Assembly: GCF_901000735.1 (NCBI RefSeq)
Contig: NC_081548.1
Coordinates: 13,526,354-13,590,353, forward strand
Source: Corylus avellana
Lineage: Eukaryota; Streptophyta; Magnoliopsida; Fagales; Betulaceae
DNA: 64,000 nucleotides
Direction: 5' to 3'
This document shows positions 22,003 through 33,730 of the stretch, piece by piece. Position 1 is the stretch's first letter, and every line of letters begins with the position of its first letter. The notes below the pieces were generated by a model. It did no database searches and was not told the origin of the DNA. It saw only the letters and a program-made list of their open reading frames with translations. The translations under genes were made by a program, and so were the position numbers.

Positions 22003-23550
22003 TTCTCTCCTCCTTATAAAAATTTGTCCTCAAAATTTCAAGATAAAATACCAAAAGAACAGCTCTTAAAAAGGAAGTAGAATGTTTCCTTTCATCCATA
22101 GTATCAACGATATTGTGCTCAGTAGGTTCCTTGGCTATCTCCTCCCATTCACCAACTTGCACTTCTTCGTCCTCAACTAGTTGTGGATAGTGACCTCGTA
22201 AGTCATCTAGCACATCGTACTCAATGTTACCCACTTTATACCATTCATCATCAATCTCAACTCCTAAATCCATCAGTTCGCAAAAAGAGTAGTTCCATAT
22301 ACAATCCAGATCGATTGGTATTGGTGCCATAAACCTGTAGAGAAAACAAACTCTTTCTTAGTCGACTAATCCATTACCCAAAATGAAAATAAGTATACTA
22401 TCCAAGTACAATCTTTTAAGAAAAGAGTCATACAAAGTCAAGCTTCAAACAAATGCAAATATCTATTCCACATGTCCTGCTTCGTTTCCCATGATGCTTG
22501 CTCGACACCATGGTTACGCCATAGTACCTTGACGATAGGAATCATCTTAGTATGTAGCACTTGCTCCTTCTAGTCCATATTTTCACTGGCTCCTCGACGT
22601 ACATCATTCCTTCCTAGATTCCCAATGGCTCATATTCTAAAATGACATCAGGATTAGCGATGTACTTCCTTAACATTGAGACATGGAAAACATCATGCAT
22701 CCTGACCAAGTCTGAGGATAAGGCGACTCCGTACGCCAATCTCCCCACTCTCTAGGTGATCTCAAACAATCCAATAAATCGGAGGCTGAGCTTCCCCTTC
22801 TTCCCAAATTGCATCACTCTCCTTATGGGCAATATCTTAAGGAATTCACGATCCCCTACCTCAAATTCCAACGGACGTCTCCGATTATCGGTGTAACTCT
22901 TCTGCCGACTCTAGGCTACACTTATCCTTTCTCTGATGATAAGCATTTTGTCTCGAGTATCTTAAATCAATTCCAGCCCCAACGTCTGTCTCTCACCAAC
23001 ATTTTCCCAATACTAGGACGACTGACACTTTCGTCTCTAAAGTGCTTCATAAGGCGGCATTCCAATGGTCGTTTGACAGTTGTCATTGTAGGCCAACTCA
23101 ATCAAAGGTAGGTACTGGATCCAACTATCCTTGAAATTCATTACGCAAGCCCATAACATATCCTCCAAGATTTGGTTGGTCCTCTCCGACTGACCATCCG
23201 TTTGCGGGTTAAAAGCAATACTAAACTTTAGCTCTGTCCCCATCTCCTTCTGCATACTTTACCAAAACCTCGAAGTAAAGCGAGAGTCTCTATCTGAAAC
23301 GATGGCCGATGGTACTCCATGTAATTGGACTATATTTTGAACATATAGTTTGGTCAACTTATCCATCAGACCTTTAACCTTCATCGGAATGAAGTGAGCA
23401 CTCTTTGTAGACAATCGACTACCACCCAAATGGAATCTTCTCCAATGGGTGTCTTGGGTAACCCCAAAATAAAATTCATGGCGACCTCGTCCCACTACCA
23501 CTTAGGTACAAGTAGCAGCTTGAGCGTTCCTGCCGATTTTGATGTTTCGC
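22003..23550 (-). pseudogene. Ty3 integrase core and chromodomain region, degraded
   Basis: Minus-strand pol remnants leading into the 3' LTR. The integrase core is at 23501-23037 ([32 protein letters not shown] with a catalytic Asp, then FNPQTDGQSERTNQ and ELAYND). Further on come pieces of the post-integrase and chromodomain region (KLSLRFIG, HDVFHVSMLRKY, EYEPL) in shifting frames around 22900-22500. A 110-codon frame at 22330-21998 is the tail end read through the polypurine tract. Order and motifs fit the Tekay/Del clade. Frameshifts at about 23500, 23040 and beyond make it non-functional. Confidence 0.8.
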
Positions 23551-24820
23551 TGATGTATAAATTTAATTGTACTCGCAAGCGCACGAGTCGTGTACAGTAT
23601 AGCATGTGCAAGTGTGAGGTCGATCCACAGGGAATTGTGTCGTGAAAACTAATTCTTATCTAAACTAATCCTATTTTAACCTAGTTCCGAAGTTTTTCAT
23701 GCATTTGGAATTGAAAACAAAAACTGAAATAAAATGAAATAATTAAAAGATAAAAAGGGCACTAAGGTTTTCAGAATCCACCTCACCAAATTAAAGCATA
23801 CATTCTCATGTGTTTGTTCATACATCCAACAAACAATTAAAACCTATGCATGTTCTATTGTTCCTATTGAAAGATTCAATGAATCCATCCATTTTACAAA
23901 TAACAATGCATATCCAATTTAGTTCAAAAGATCCAATGTATCCATGCTTTGCATAAAAGACAATGGATATCCAAATTAAATAAAAAAAAATACAAAGTAT
24001 CCATCGGATGAAACACAATGAATATTCAACTTCGGCGCAATCAAACACAATTTTGTCACATAATTGAATTGAAACGAACATACATTACATTAAGGTCGGA
24101 ATTTTACGAACAAAACATGAAAACATAAAGCTAATCAATGGTGAAGCTTCATCTTCAACCATAGTTGTAGAACTAGCCTCTCATGACAAAAGGAATCATA
24201 TAGAAATTAATTAACTTCATTAAAAATCAAATATATACAAAAGAATTGGAGTTCAAAGCTTCAAAAACCCAGAAAACACGAATTTTGACAAAGTACGGCG
24301 CCCCCGGCGCGTCTCCGTGCATTTACAATAAAAAAAAATGATATTTATAATCTAATTTTAGGGTTTCAGCGCTGCCAGGTTGGCCAAGTGCACTCGATCG
24401 CACTTGTACAACATCTACGGCGCAGGGTGCGAGTGCGCTTGATCGCACTAAACATGCGCTCAAGCGCACTTCCAGTCAGAATTAGCCTACTCTATTGAAC
24501 ATGACTTTGTAGATATTTGAGTTAGCTTTCCAATGACACCAAGATCACTTCAATCCGAGTTATACAACTCTAGATATGGCCTTTTTAGTGGGACTCGTCG
24601 GGTGAGAATCATCGCTTGATCCCAATTTGCTGCCAATGCTCCATGAAGTGTCTTAAGCCCTAGAATTAATGGAATAAGTTGCAAATATCACCTTAAAGTT
24701 GCATTTTTCTATTAACAACCTGCAAATCACTAAAACACCAAAACATCAGAACATAATAAAGCTAAAGGCTTAGCAAATACAAATTAAGGGGTCCAAATAT
24801 GCAATATTTGGCACTCATCA
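23551..24820 (-). repeat. 3' LTR of the nested Athila-like element
   Basis: 1270 bp. Reads TGATGAGTGCCAAATATTGC on the minus strand and ends near TTGTACTCGCAAG in plus orientation. A TATA-like TTATAAATA on the minus strand lies near 24342-24349, next to a GATCGCAC/GCGCTTGATCGC-rich segment (24391-24476). Compared with its partner it keeps extra copies of that motif. Confidence 0.85.
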
Positions 24821-26267
24821 AATACCCCCAAACTTACATTTTGCTAGTCCCTTAGCAAAACAAAATGAAAGCAAGAAACATATGTCCGCTGTCGTGGGAG
24901 AGACGATTGCATTTAGCATATGCAACAAGCCTTTTAAAACCCTAGGCATCCCTAGTGGACGAGTGAAGTCTCGTGAGGGTTTAACAAAAATGATACTCAC
25001 AAACATTTTTAGCATTATGTCATTGACAAACACAATTTCCACACAAACACATGGTTCTCACATCATGAGCAGGTTTAACAAAGTAAACACCACAATCAAA
25101 TCATCAAGCCAACCACAAATCATTGAACTCAAAGGTGAAAATTTGAGACGACACAAGCTCCAATAGGTGCAAAGTGAGACTAACACAAAGTTAAGAGGCT
25201 TCAATTTTTCTCAAAGTTTGATGTACCTCAAAATTCATATGAATTCACACAGATGAAAACACCGAAGGCTTAGATCAAGACATGCATTTTTTTATATATA
25301 TATTTTTTATTTTTTTATTTTTGTGTAGGCTGTGCAATGTTCAGCTCCCTCAAGCTTTTTAATTGACCTATGTAATGAGTGTTGGGCCAGTGACTCCCAA
25401 ACTAGATGATTTTAGGGCACTAGATGTAAAACATCCCTAAGGCTTAGTTACTCGAGTCAAAAAGGCTACGAAGCCAAACTAGTCATACAATCAACTAAAT
25501 TGAATTTCTCATCTTTTTACGCGAACACTCAATGCTTAGTGAGGCATGAGGTCCGGTTACTCAATGAAAAGCTCAAACTGATGATGACACTTTTTTTTAA
25601 AAAAAAAAAAAAAAAAAAAAATTTATCTATCCTCAAGCCAAGGTTTCATCAACACTTCATCCTACAAATCGCAAGGCACACCCTAATCAATCCAAATCTC
25701 ATACCTCACAGACTTTATGCTAGTGTGCTTGTGATAATCAACTTAGACATGTGAAGTCTCTCTAATCCACCAAATGAGTCAAATGACTCAGATTTCTAAT
25801 GACATGCAGTGTTCAAAAACTTAAACACACTAATGACATGCAAACCACAGTTATGATGTAACTCATGCCCAATCAACAACATAGCACAATTTTTTTTTTT
25901 AACAAAACAAACAGATAAAAACAAACAAAAAGACAATATGTGTTTCCACACCCCCAAACTTAAATGACACATTGTCCCCAATGTGGCAAGAAATACAATA
26001 CCGTGGGATGAGGAAACTCGAGTGTGCAAAGGTCAGGGCGTCCCCCAAACTTGAACACCAAAACACCTGTTAAAATCTAACAACAACATTTCCTCATAGA
26101 AACAAATATCAAAAGATTAATTGTTGATAGAAACAAAAAGAAAATGACACAAAATAAAATAAAAATAAGAAAGAAAGAAAATGTGTAGAAATTAAAACGG
26201 GGAAGAAAATTTACAGTGCTTTCCCTGATCATTTGGATGTCCGACAAATCCCTTCCACCATTTCTTC

Positions 26268-27473
26268 TTAAGAATTTGATATCCCTCTAGAATGATGTTT
26301 CGCCATCTTATGTAGCCAACTTCTTGCTCCGAAGGATCTTCTTGGGACGATGGTTCCCAGGTTTGCTCGCTTGTTTGCAAAGATCCTTGAGAGTCTTGGC
26401 ACAAAATGGCTAAGTGGAGCTTGGGGTTCATGAAGTGTCTCAAGAGGGATTGTAACAAAAGAATGAGCTTTAGTACTCACTTCCTTGTCATTGGACAAAC
26501 TTGGATGTGACAAGGGATCAATTTTCTCAACTTGCTCCTCTTTTCCTTTCTGCGCACGGTTACCCACAATGAAAGGCTCAGCTGCTAATAAGGGTGAGTT
26601 AGGGAATGATATCTCAATGGTTTCCCCATTTTCAGTTCGCATCTCGAGAGTGGAGCCTAATAAATCATTAGCTTGCTCAAGTAACTTGTCAAGGTCTAGG
26701 TCATATCCAAATTGAACAAAGCACTTTCCCAATGGGTCCTCTAGACTTGGCTCATCAACAGTCTCCTCAACAATTTTCTCTCTCCCAATTGGGGTGGTGG
26801 CTTGAACATGCTCATGATAAGGATTGTTGGAATCATCCTCATCAATCATGTAGTGCCTTTCAGCCATCAACTGACTTTCAATCTCGTCTTCCTCTATTCT
26901 AGTGAGTTTAGCAACTAAATGACCAAGCTGTCCTTCCAACTTTTCAATTGCTTGAGTGTTGGCCACGGCTGCATTCTTTACTTCATTTATGGCTTGGGAG
27001 TTGACCATGGTGGCCATTTTAAGCTCTTGCAAGGTTTGGCCATTAGACTGTATGAACGCTTTGAGGGTGTTTTCCAATGAAAAATCTTGTGTAGGATAAT
27101 TGCAAGGTGAAGGGGTAGAGGATTGCTTGTCGAACTACGGATATCCAGGATGGTGCAGTTCATCAAATTGGGGAGCATAATTTCCCGTAGCATTAGCTGG
27201 CCACGAGAAATTAGAATGGTTGCTCCAGTCTGGGGTGTAGCAATTGAAATTTGATTCAGACCCCGGATTGGAGATGTTGGTGTTCATCTGCTCATGTGAA
27301 AAATTGGAAAACTGTCCCCAAGATGGACAATTACGTGAACTATGATAAGGGTTAGAGCAGTATGAATATGGTCTATGTGGGTGAAAATGGTGAGGATAGT
27401 TGGTAGGAGCGAGTGTCCTACAACTTGAGGTAGAATTAAAATTACCTAAAGGAAAATTCATGCTTATCCTCAC
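26268..27473 (-). pseudogene. Gag-like reading frame with one internal stop
   Basis: Minus strand, 27473 down to 26268, one frame broken only by TAG at about 27137-27135. The first part has a decayed zinc knuckle (Y-SYCSNPYHSSRNC, first Cys replaced by Tyr), WGQFSNFS, and DWSNHSNFSW, which resembles the GWRNHPNFSW motif of Athila/Tat gag. The second part is a coiled-coil-like stretch with repeated MATMVNSQAI and NTQAIEKLEGQLGHL, then an acidic region. A homologous copy is at 59505-60420. It is the only coding relic in this element. Function beyond a gag origin is unknown. Confidence 0.65.
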
Positions 27474-27639
27474 TCTTTAAACAAAACACACTTCCACATG
27501 AAACATTAACCAAAACAGAAACAAATAAAAATAAAAATAAACAAAAATTGCAAAAGGAGAATGAAACAAAAATCTACCTAAACTAGTAGAAAAATAAAAT
27601 CAATTTAAACAAAAATTAATTTTCACAAAAACAAACAAC

Positions 27640-27657
27640 TCCCTGGCAACGGCGCCA
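27640..27657 (-). other. Primer binding site, tRNA-Asp type
   Basis: The plus strand reads TCCCTGGCAACGGCGCCA, matching 17 of 18 bases of the 3' end of plant tRNA-Asp(GTC), from my recollection of that tRNA. It lies 5 bp inside the right-hand LTR, so that LTR is the 5' LTR. Confidence 0.7.
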
Positions 27658-27662
27658 AAATT

Positions 27663-28926
27663 TGATGTACAAATTTAATTGTACTCGCAAGCGCACGAGT
27701 CGTGTGCAGTACAACATGTGCAAGTGCGAGGTCGATCCACAGGGAATTGTGTCGTGAAAACTAATTCTTATCTAAACTAATCCTATTTTAACCTAGTTCC
27801 GAAGTTTGTCGTGCATTTGAAATTGAAAACAAAAACTGAAACAAAATGAAATAATTAAAAGATAAAAAGGGCATTAAGGTTTTCAGAATACACCTTACCA
27901 AATTAAAGCATACATTCTTATGTGTTTGTTCATACATCCAACAAACAATTAAAACCTATGTATGTTCTATTGTTCCTATTGAAAGATTCAATGAATCCAT
28001 CCATTTTACAAATAACAATGCATATCCAATTTAGTTCAAAAGATCCAATGTATCCATGCTTTGCACAAAAGACAATGGATATCCAAAGTAAATCAAAAGA
28101 TGCACAGTATCCGTCGGATGAAACACAATGAATATCTAACTTCGGCACAATCAAACACAATTTTTTCACATAATAGAATTGAAACGAACATACATTACAT
28201 TAAGGTCAGAATTGTACGAACAAAACATGAAAATATAAAGCTAATCAATGGTGATGCTTCATCTTCAACCTTAGTTAAAGAATTAGTCTCTCATGACAAA
28301 AGGAATCATATAGAAATTAATTAACTTCATTAAAAATCAAATACATACAAAATAATTGGAATTCAAAGCTCCAAAAACCCAGAAAACACGAATTTTGACA
28401 AAGTACGGCGCCCCCGGTGCATCTCCGTGCATTTACAATGGAAAAGAATAATATTTATAAGCTAATTTTAGGGTTTTAGCGCTACCAGGTTTGCTGAGTG
28501 TGCTCGATCGCACTCGTGCAACATGTCTTCTGCGGCGCAGGGCGTGAGTGTGCTCGTACGTACTTCCAGTCAGAATTAGCCTACTCTTGTAAAACATGAC
28601 TTTGTAGATCTTTGAGTTAGCTTTCCAATGACACCAAGATTGCTTCAATCCGAGCTATACAACTCTAGATATGGCCTTTTTAATGGGACTCGTCGGGTGA
28701 GAATCATCGCTCGATCCCAATTTGCTACCAATGCTCCATGAAGTGTCTTAAGCCCCCAGAATTAATGGAATGAGTAGCAAATATCACCTTAAAGCCGCAT
28801 TTTTCTATTAACAACCTGCAAATCACTAAAACACCAAAACTAACAAAAACATCAGAACATAATAAAGCTAAAGGCTTAGCAAATGCAAATTAAGGGTTCT
28901 AAATATGCAATATTTGGCACTCATCA
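27663..28926 (-). repeat. 5' LTR of the nested Athila-like element
   Basis: 1264 bp, colinear with 23551-24820. It has the TATA-like site at about 28452-28459 (minus strand) and a shortened GATCG/GCGC motif block (28495-28560) that has lost the segment present in the other LTR. Confidence 0.85.
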
Positions 28927-29850
28927 TCCGCCTTCACTTGTTGGTAGGTTAAACATTGTTCCACGAACCTTGCAATGTCCTGCTTCATATTGTTCCACCA
29001 ATATGACCCCTTCACGTCCTTATACATCTTCGTACTTCCAGGATGTACCGTGTATGGCAAGCGATGAGCCTCGCTCATTATCTTCTTCCTTAGTCCTCCG
29101 CCTTTTGGCACACACACTTGCTTGTAATGGGTGAGCAACCCATTGTCCTTAAAGGAGAATTCTTGTGCCTTACCCTCTCCTAGCAATTGCTTGATCGTGG
29201 CACACTTAGGGTCCTCAGTGTGCCCTCCAATTGAGAAGCTTTTATCCTTGCAAGTAGATCTGACTAAACCACCAGGTTAGCCAAGTGTGCAGGCACACCC
29301 TCGCCTACCACTTTTAGTCCCATTCTAGTGAATTCCTTGATCAACTGAGGTTGGAAAATTCCAAGGGCGGCAAGCTCCACCGTTGATTTCCTACTAAACG
29401 CGTCTGCTACTATGTTAGCCTTGCGAGGATGATAATTGATCTCACAATCATAATCCGTGATCAGCTCCAACCACCTCATTTGCCTCATTTTAAGCTCCTT
29501 ATGAGTAAAGAAGTACTTCGAGCTCTTGTGGTCCGTATAGATCTCGCACTTCTTGCCATAGAAGTAATGCCTCCAGATCTTCAAGGCAAACACGGCCGCT
29601 GCCAACTCAAAGTCTTGCATAGGATAATTCTGCTCGTAAGTCTTCAGTTGGCATAAAGCGTAGGCTATAACATTGCCTTTTTGCTTAAGCACGCACCCTA
29701 ATCCCTTCTTAGAGGTGTTGCTATACGCTACAAAATTGCCAGATTCCGTAGATAATGCCAACACAGGAGCAGTTATCAAGCGCTTCTTCAGCTCTTGAAA
29801 ACTCTTCTCACACTCGTCAATGAAAACCACGGTGAACTGTATTCTTTCAA
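28927..29850 (-). pseudogene. Ty3 reverse transcriptase end, RNase H and integrase zinc-binding domain
   Basis: Upstream part of the pol gene at 22003-23550. From high to low coordinates: [16 protein letters not shown] (end of reverse transcriptase), the RNase H domain with [13 protein letters not shown], the central EL of [29 protein letters not shown] and [10 protein letters not shown], then the integrase HHCC domain (HRLPYTVHPGSTKMYKDVK ... CLTYQQVKA). The usual final CxxC is damaged (CLTYQQ). Homology stops near 29850, where a TTGGTATCAAAGC sequence begins in the other orientation, so the 5' half and 5' LTR of this element are missing. Confidence 0.8.
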
Positions 29851-31618
29851 TTGGTATCAAAGCGGGTTTGCTTGATTTTTGACTCATGGTTTAAGCATGT
29901 TCATAATCGTTTTTCCATTTTTTTTATCATGTCTTTGAATATTCCTTTTCTGGATGAGCTTGATTGTTTAAACGACTTTGATATGTCCTTGGTTTCATGT
30001 GCTAGTATCGTTGAATCTCTTAATTCTTCTAACAGTAGTGAAAATGATTGTATTGACCCTGCTGTCTGATGTGGTCTTTTTGTGTGCAAAAATAATTAAT
30101 AATAAAATTACTGCTCGCAATAGGACGAATCCTTATAGGATAGGGATATATAGAGGGTGTCGAACCTCAAGGACTACACTAGTATGGTTATCAAGTTGTC
30201 AAGATTAAAAGTAACTTTTTTGTTTTACTTGTTTGTCAATTTATTTTTATGGTTGTTTTTAGTTTTGTTTGTTTGTTTCTTTTTTATTTGTTTTAGTGTT
30301 TATTTTGCAGGGACAAGTGTGTTTGAATTCAAGTTTGGGGGTGTGCTATGAGCCATGCTATCCCAGAAAAGTTCGTCCATATCTCGGGTAAATTCTTTCC
30401 ATGTTATAGACACATTGGGGACAATGTGTAATTTAAGTTTGGGGGTATAGAAGACACTTTACACACACTTTGTCCCAGTTTTATTTTTATTTTTATTTTT
30501 ATGAAAAGAAAAAAAAACACAAAAAAAAAAAATGCATGTTTATGTTGTCTTAAAATTTTGGTTGATCTTAAAAATTGTGATTTGATTTCATTGGTGAGCT
30601 TAAAATTTTGAACACATGATCTAATAATTGAGTTTTTTAGTTTGGTTACTTGCTTAGGACAATTGAGAATTCACATGTTTGATCTGATCACACAAGCACA
30701 TTAGCACATAATTTGTGAGATATAACATGAAGGCTGATGTGTGTGTTTCTATGTCTTGGATGAAATTGGATGACTTATTAGATGGATACTTTGGCATATA
30801 TATATATATGTGTGATTAAAAAAAAAAATACGATCATTGAAAAGCTTTTCACTGAGTAACTGGACCTCTTGCCTCAAAAACATTGAGTGTTCACGTCAAA
30901 AGTTGAAAATTTTTTATTTGATTAATTTCATGGTTAGTTTGGTTTTGTAGCCTTTTTGACTTGAGTTAATAAGTCCTAGGGGTGTCTCTACACCTAATGC
31001 CCTAAAACCATTTGGTTTGCGAGTCATTGACTTAGCACTTGTTACATGGGTCAACTAGAAAGCTTAAGGGAACTAAACATTGCACAACCTGACTAAAAAA
31101 AAAAAAAAAAAAAAAGGAGAAGAAAAAGAAATATGCCATTGTTGTTCATTCTAATAGGGATTTCACTGAACTTCGAGATGTGGAGACATTGCACATTGGA
31201 AATAATTGGAAACCTCATAATTTTGTGCTAGTTCACTTTACACTGTTTTCAAATTCATGATATTTTAGCATATCCTTTGTAAGTAATTGAACTTTGAGGT
31301 TCCAATTCATTGTGAAGATGGAGTTCATCTTTTTAAGCTTACTAATGAATGAAAATCATGATCTTGAAGTAATACTTTAAATTTTGGAATAACATGAACT
31401 ATGCATGATGTTTGTGGGTAACATTCCTGGAAAACCCTCACGAGACTTCACTCGTCCTCTAGGGAATTCCTAAGGGTTTAAAGGTTTGTAGCATATGCTA
31501 AATGCAATCGTACATCCCATGAAAGATGGATTTATCTTTTTGTTTTTCGTTCTTTTTTATTTATTTTGTTTTTAGTTTTGTATTGCTAAGGGACTAGCAA
31601 TATGTAACTTTGGGGGTG
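29851..31618 (+). mobile_element. 3' internal region of a plus-strand Athila/Tat-like element
   Basis: Begins at a junction with TTGGTATCAAAGCGGGT, a tRNA-Met-type primer site sequence more typical of Ty1 elements, so more than one fragment may be joined here. From about 30300 it is the non-coding tail of an Athila-like element: polypurine tracts at about 30334, 30438 and 31609, a hairpin at 30411-30428, and finally the LTR. The reverse-oriented counterpart is 24820-26060. No coding domain recognised. Confidence 0.5.
30411..30428 (+). other. Conserved hairpin between two polypurine tracts
   Basis: CACATTG-GGGA-CAATGTG, a perfect 7-bp stem with a 4-base loop. The same 18 bases occur reversed at 25968-25985 and 58897-58914, each time flanked by two TTTGGGGG tracts. 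Confidence 0.6.
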
Positions 31619-32957
31619 TGTTAAGTGCCAAAATGTTCATATTTTAGCCCTTAAACTTATATGTGTTAATTCCTTAAGTGCTGTTAATTTATGCTATTTT
31701 AGTTCTTTTATGTGTTTTTCATGCTTTTGTAGGCTTTTGGAAGAAAATGAAGTAAATCTGAAAAATTTGGGCTCAAAGAGAGAAAATGGGAAAAGTTGGA
31801 GCCCCTAACAGTGCGATCGAGTGCGCTACCAGAGAAGACAAAGCATGAAGCGGCCATGTGTGATCGAGCTCACAACATAAGAGGTTCGATCAAAAACGTG
31901 CGATTGAGCGCACACGGGTTGCGATCGAGCGCACCTGTGCGTAGGTGACACATCAAGAGGCGGCCAGACTATTAGTATTTCCATATTAGGGTTTTCCAAC
32001 TCCCACTTGTAATAGGATTAAAACCCTAGGAATTTTCTAGGTTTACTATTGTAACAAGGACTTCTAAAGCCCTATAAATAGACCTCTAAACTTTGAGAAT
32101 AATCAAGCTGCAAAAGACACAACTTTGGGGAGAGGAATTGGAGGCTACCTTTCGGTTCTTTCTTTACCTTTTCCCTTTTCTTTTATTATGTATAACTAAC
32201 TCTTAAGGATGGCTAGATTGACGCTCTAATTATGTTTATTTAATATTTCAATATTGGCGTCTTTGTGATAATCATATTGTGTTGCTTAACTTCATTAATT
32301 CATGTTTTCTTGAATTCCTCATATGTATGTGACTGGCCATTATATGCATATGGTATGGACTAATTAATTAAATCAATTTGGATGACTGAGTCCTGGATTT
32401 AATAAAAGTAACAAAAGAAATCCATACCGGGTTCTTGGGTTAATCAACATAGGGAACTAGGAGTAAACACCCATGCCCTAGGCCTCATGTGTTTGTCGAT
32501 TTCCATAGATTTATGCTTTCTTAAAGAACAACTTAGTAGACACCCATGCTAAATCCTTTAAGAAAGAAAAGAATTAAAGTAGACACCCATGCCTAATTCG
32601 TTGCTTAGAGAAATCAATAGCTTAAAGAGTAGACACCCATACCCTTAGGTTGCAAACATTAAGTACTCATAATATGATTGGATCATTGGCATATTGTTAT
32701 ATTATCTAAGTATGATTAGTGGTGGATATCAAAGCCCTACCTTTACCTTTTCATTTATCTTTATATCTTTTTATTTATTTTTCTCAATATCAATCTCGCG
32801 GCAATTTTGATATTTTTATTAATTCTAAATAAAATCAACAATCATCGTGGGATCGATCTCATACTTGCTACACTATACTATCGTTTGATCTTGTGCACTT
32901 GTGAGTAAAACGTACCAAGTATTTGCCTATTAATTTAGGTGGGTATTTGGCACAACA
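31619..32957 (+). mobile_element. 3' LTR, TGTTAAG family
   Basis: 1339 bp. Starts TGTTAAGTGCCAAAATGTTC after a CTTTGGGGGTG polypurine tract and ends TTTGGCACAACA. The same family occurs at 62006-63340. It contains GATCGAGCGCAC motifs (31811-31935), a TATA box, and four AGTA(A/G)ACACCCAT motifs. The MULE transposase C-terminus (ACC ATG, then the CSH residues) begins directly after it, so it marks an insertion or rearrangement in the MULE. Confidence 0.8.
32073..32080 (+). promoter_or_regulatory. LTR TATA box
   Basis: TATAAATA, about 140 bp downstream of the last GCGATCGAGCGCAC motif. Confidence 0.55.
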
Positions 32958-33730
32958 ACCATGTAGTCATGCCATCTCAACCATCTTATACCGTAGTGGC
33001 AATCCAGTAGATTATCTTAGTGACTACTATATAAAGGAGAAGTACCTGAAAACATATCAACCCATCATCTATCCTGTGCCCAGTGAAGAGCAATGGCGTA
33101 GGAGCAATCAACCTATTATTGAACCACCAAAGGAAAGTGTAGCTCCTGGAGACCTAGAAAGGTAAAGATGAGAGAGGTTGAGGAGCCAAAAAATCCCAAC
33201 ACAATGAGGAAAGGGGGGCAACAAGAGCCAATGTAAGAAATGGGGTCATCACAGGAGAACATACCCTGCAAGGCAGGCAAGATGAAAGAAGAGAATAAGT
33301 ACGAGAGTACTGCAGATCCATTGCAGGAATTGATTGGAATCTTGATATAGTAAGTTGGAACTAATCTCTTGTTAATGTTTTGTTAAATTGTGTTAATTTA
33401 ATTCTTTTAATCTTAGTCCTTTATTGTTAATTTTTTATTATGTTATTTTGTAGTTGGATGACTCATCCAATGCTGCATCAGCAATGGAAGTAAAAGACAA
33501 AGGGGAGGTAAATCAACCAGTACTGGAAAAAAAAAAGGCAGAGAGGAGGTAAAACAACCAATGTTGGTAATGGACATGATACAACTCAAACAACCCAATC
33601 AAGCATGGTGAGCCAGATTGCACAACCTTTTGCTCCCCAACAACGTTCACAACCAACTACCCCAACTGAACTTCCCACATCCCAACCAAGTGCCCTAACT
33701 GAACTTCCTACCAGACAATCCAATGTAAGG
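32958..33730 (+). pseudogene. MULE transposase C-terminal part
   Basis: After the LTR the plus strand reads PCSHAISTIL, the last Cys-x-His of the SWIM zinc finger of MuDR transposases. DYLSDYYIKEKYLKTYQPII and PVPSEEQW follow, the typical MULE C-terminal block, then a proline-rich stretch ending in stops near 33165. Later small exons (about 33454-33725) encode Pro/Thr/Ser/Gln-rich sequence ending QSN|GTAAG. The part between the catalytic domain and the SWIM finger is absent from the window. Confidence 0.75.

Larger units (their letters stand above)
23551..28926 (-). mobile_element. Complete pol-less Athila/Tat-like LTR element nested in the integrase gene
   Basis: A 5376 bp element with two direct LTRs (23551-24820 and 27663-28926), both TGATGA...TACATCA on the minus strand. 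It has a primer binding site beside the right LTR and a polypurine tract beside the left LTR, so it is transcribed on the minus strand. The flanks TTCGC and TCCGC are a one-mismatch 5-bp duplication. Removing it rejoins the host integrase from the zinc-binding domain (QQVKA) to the core. Only a gag-like frame is present; protease, reverse transcriptase and integrase are absent, as in large retrotransposon derivatives. Confidence 0.85.
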
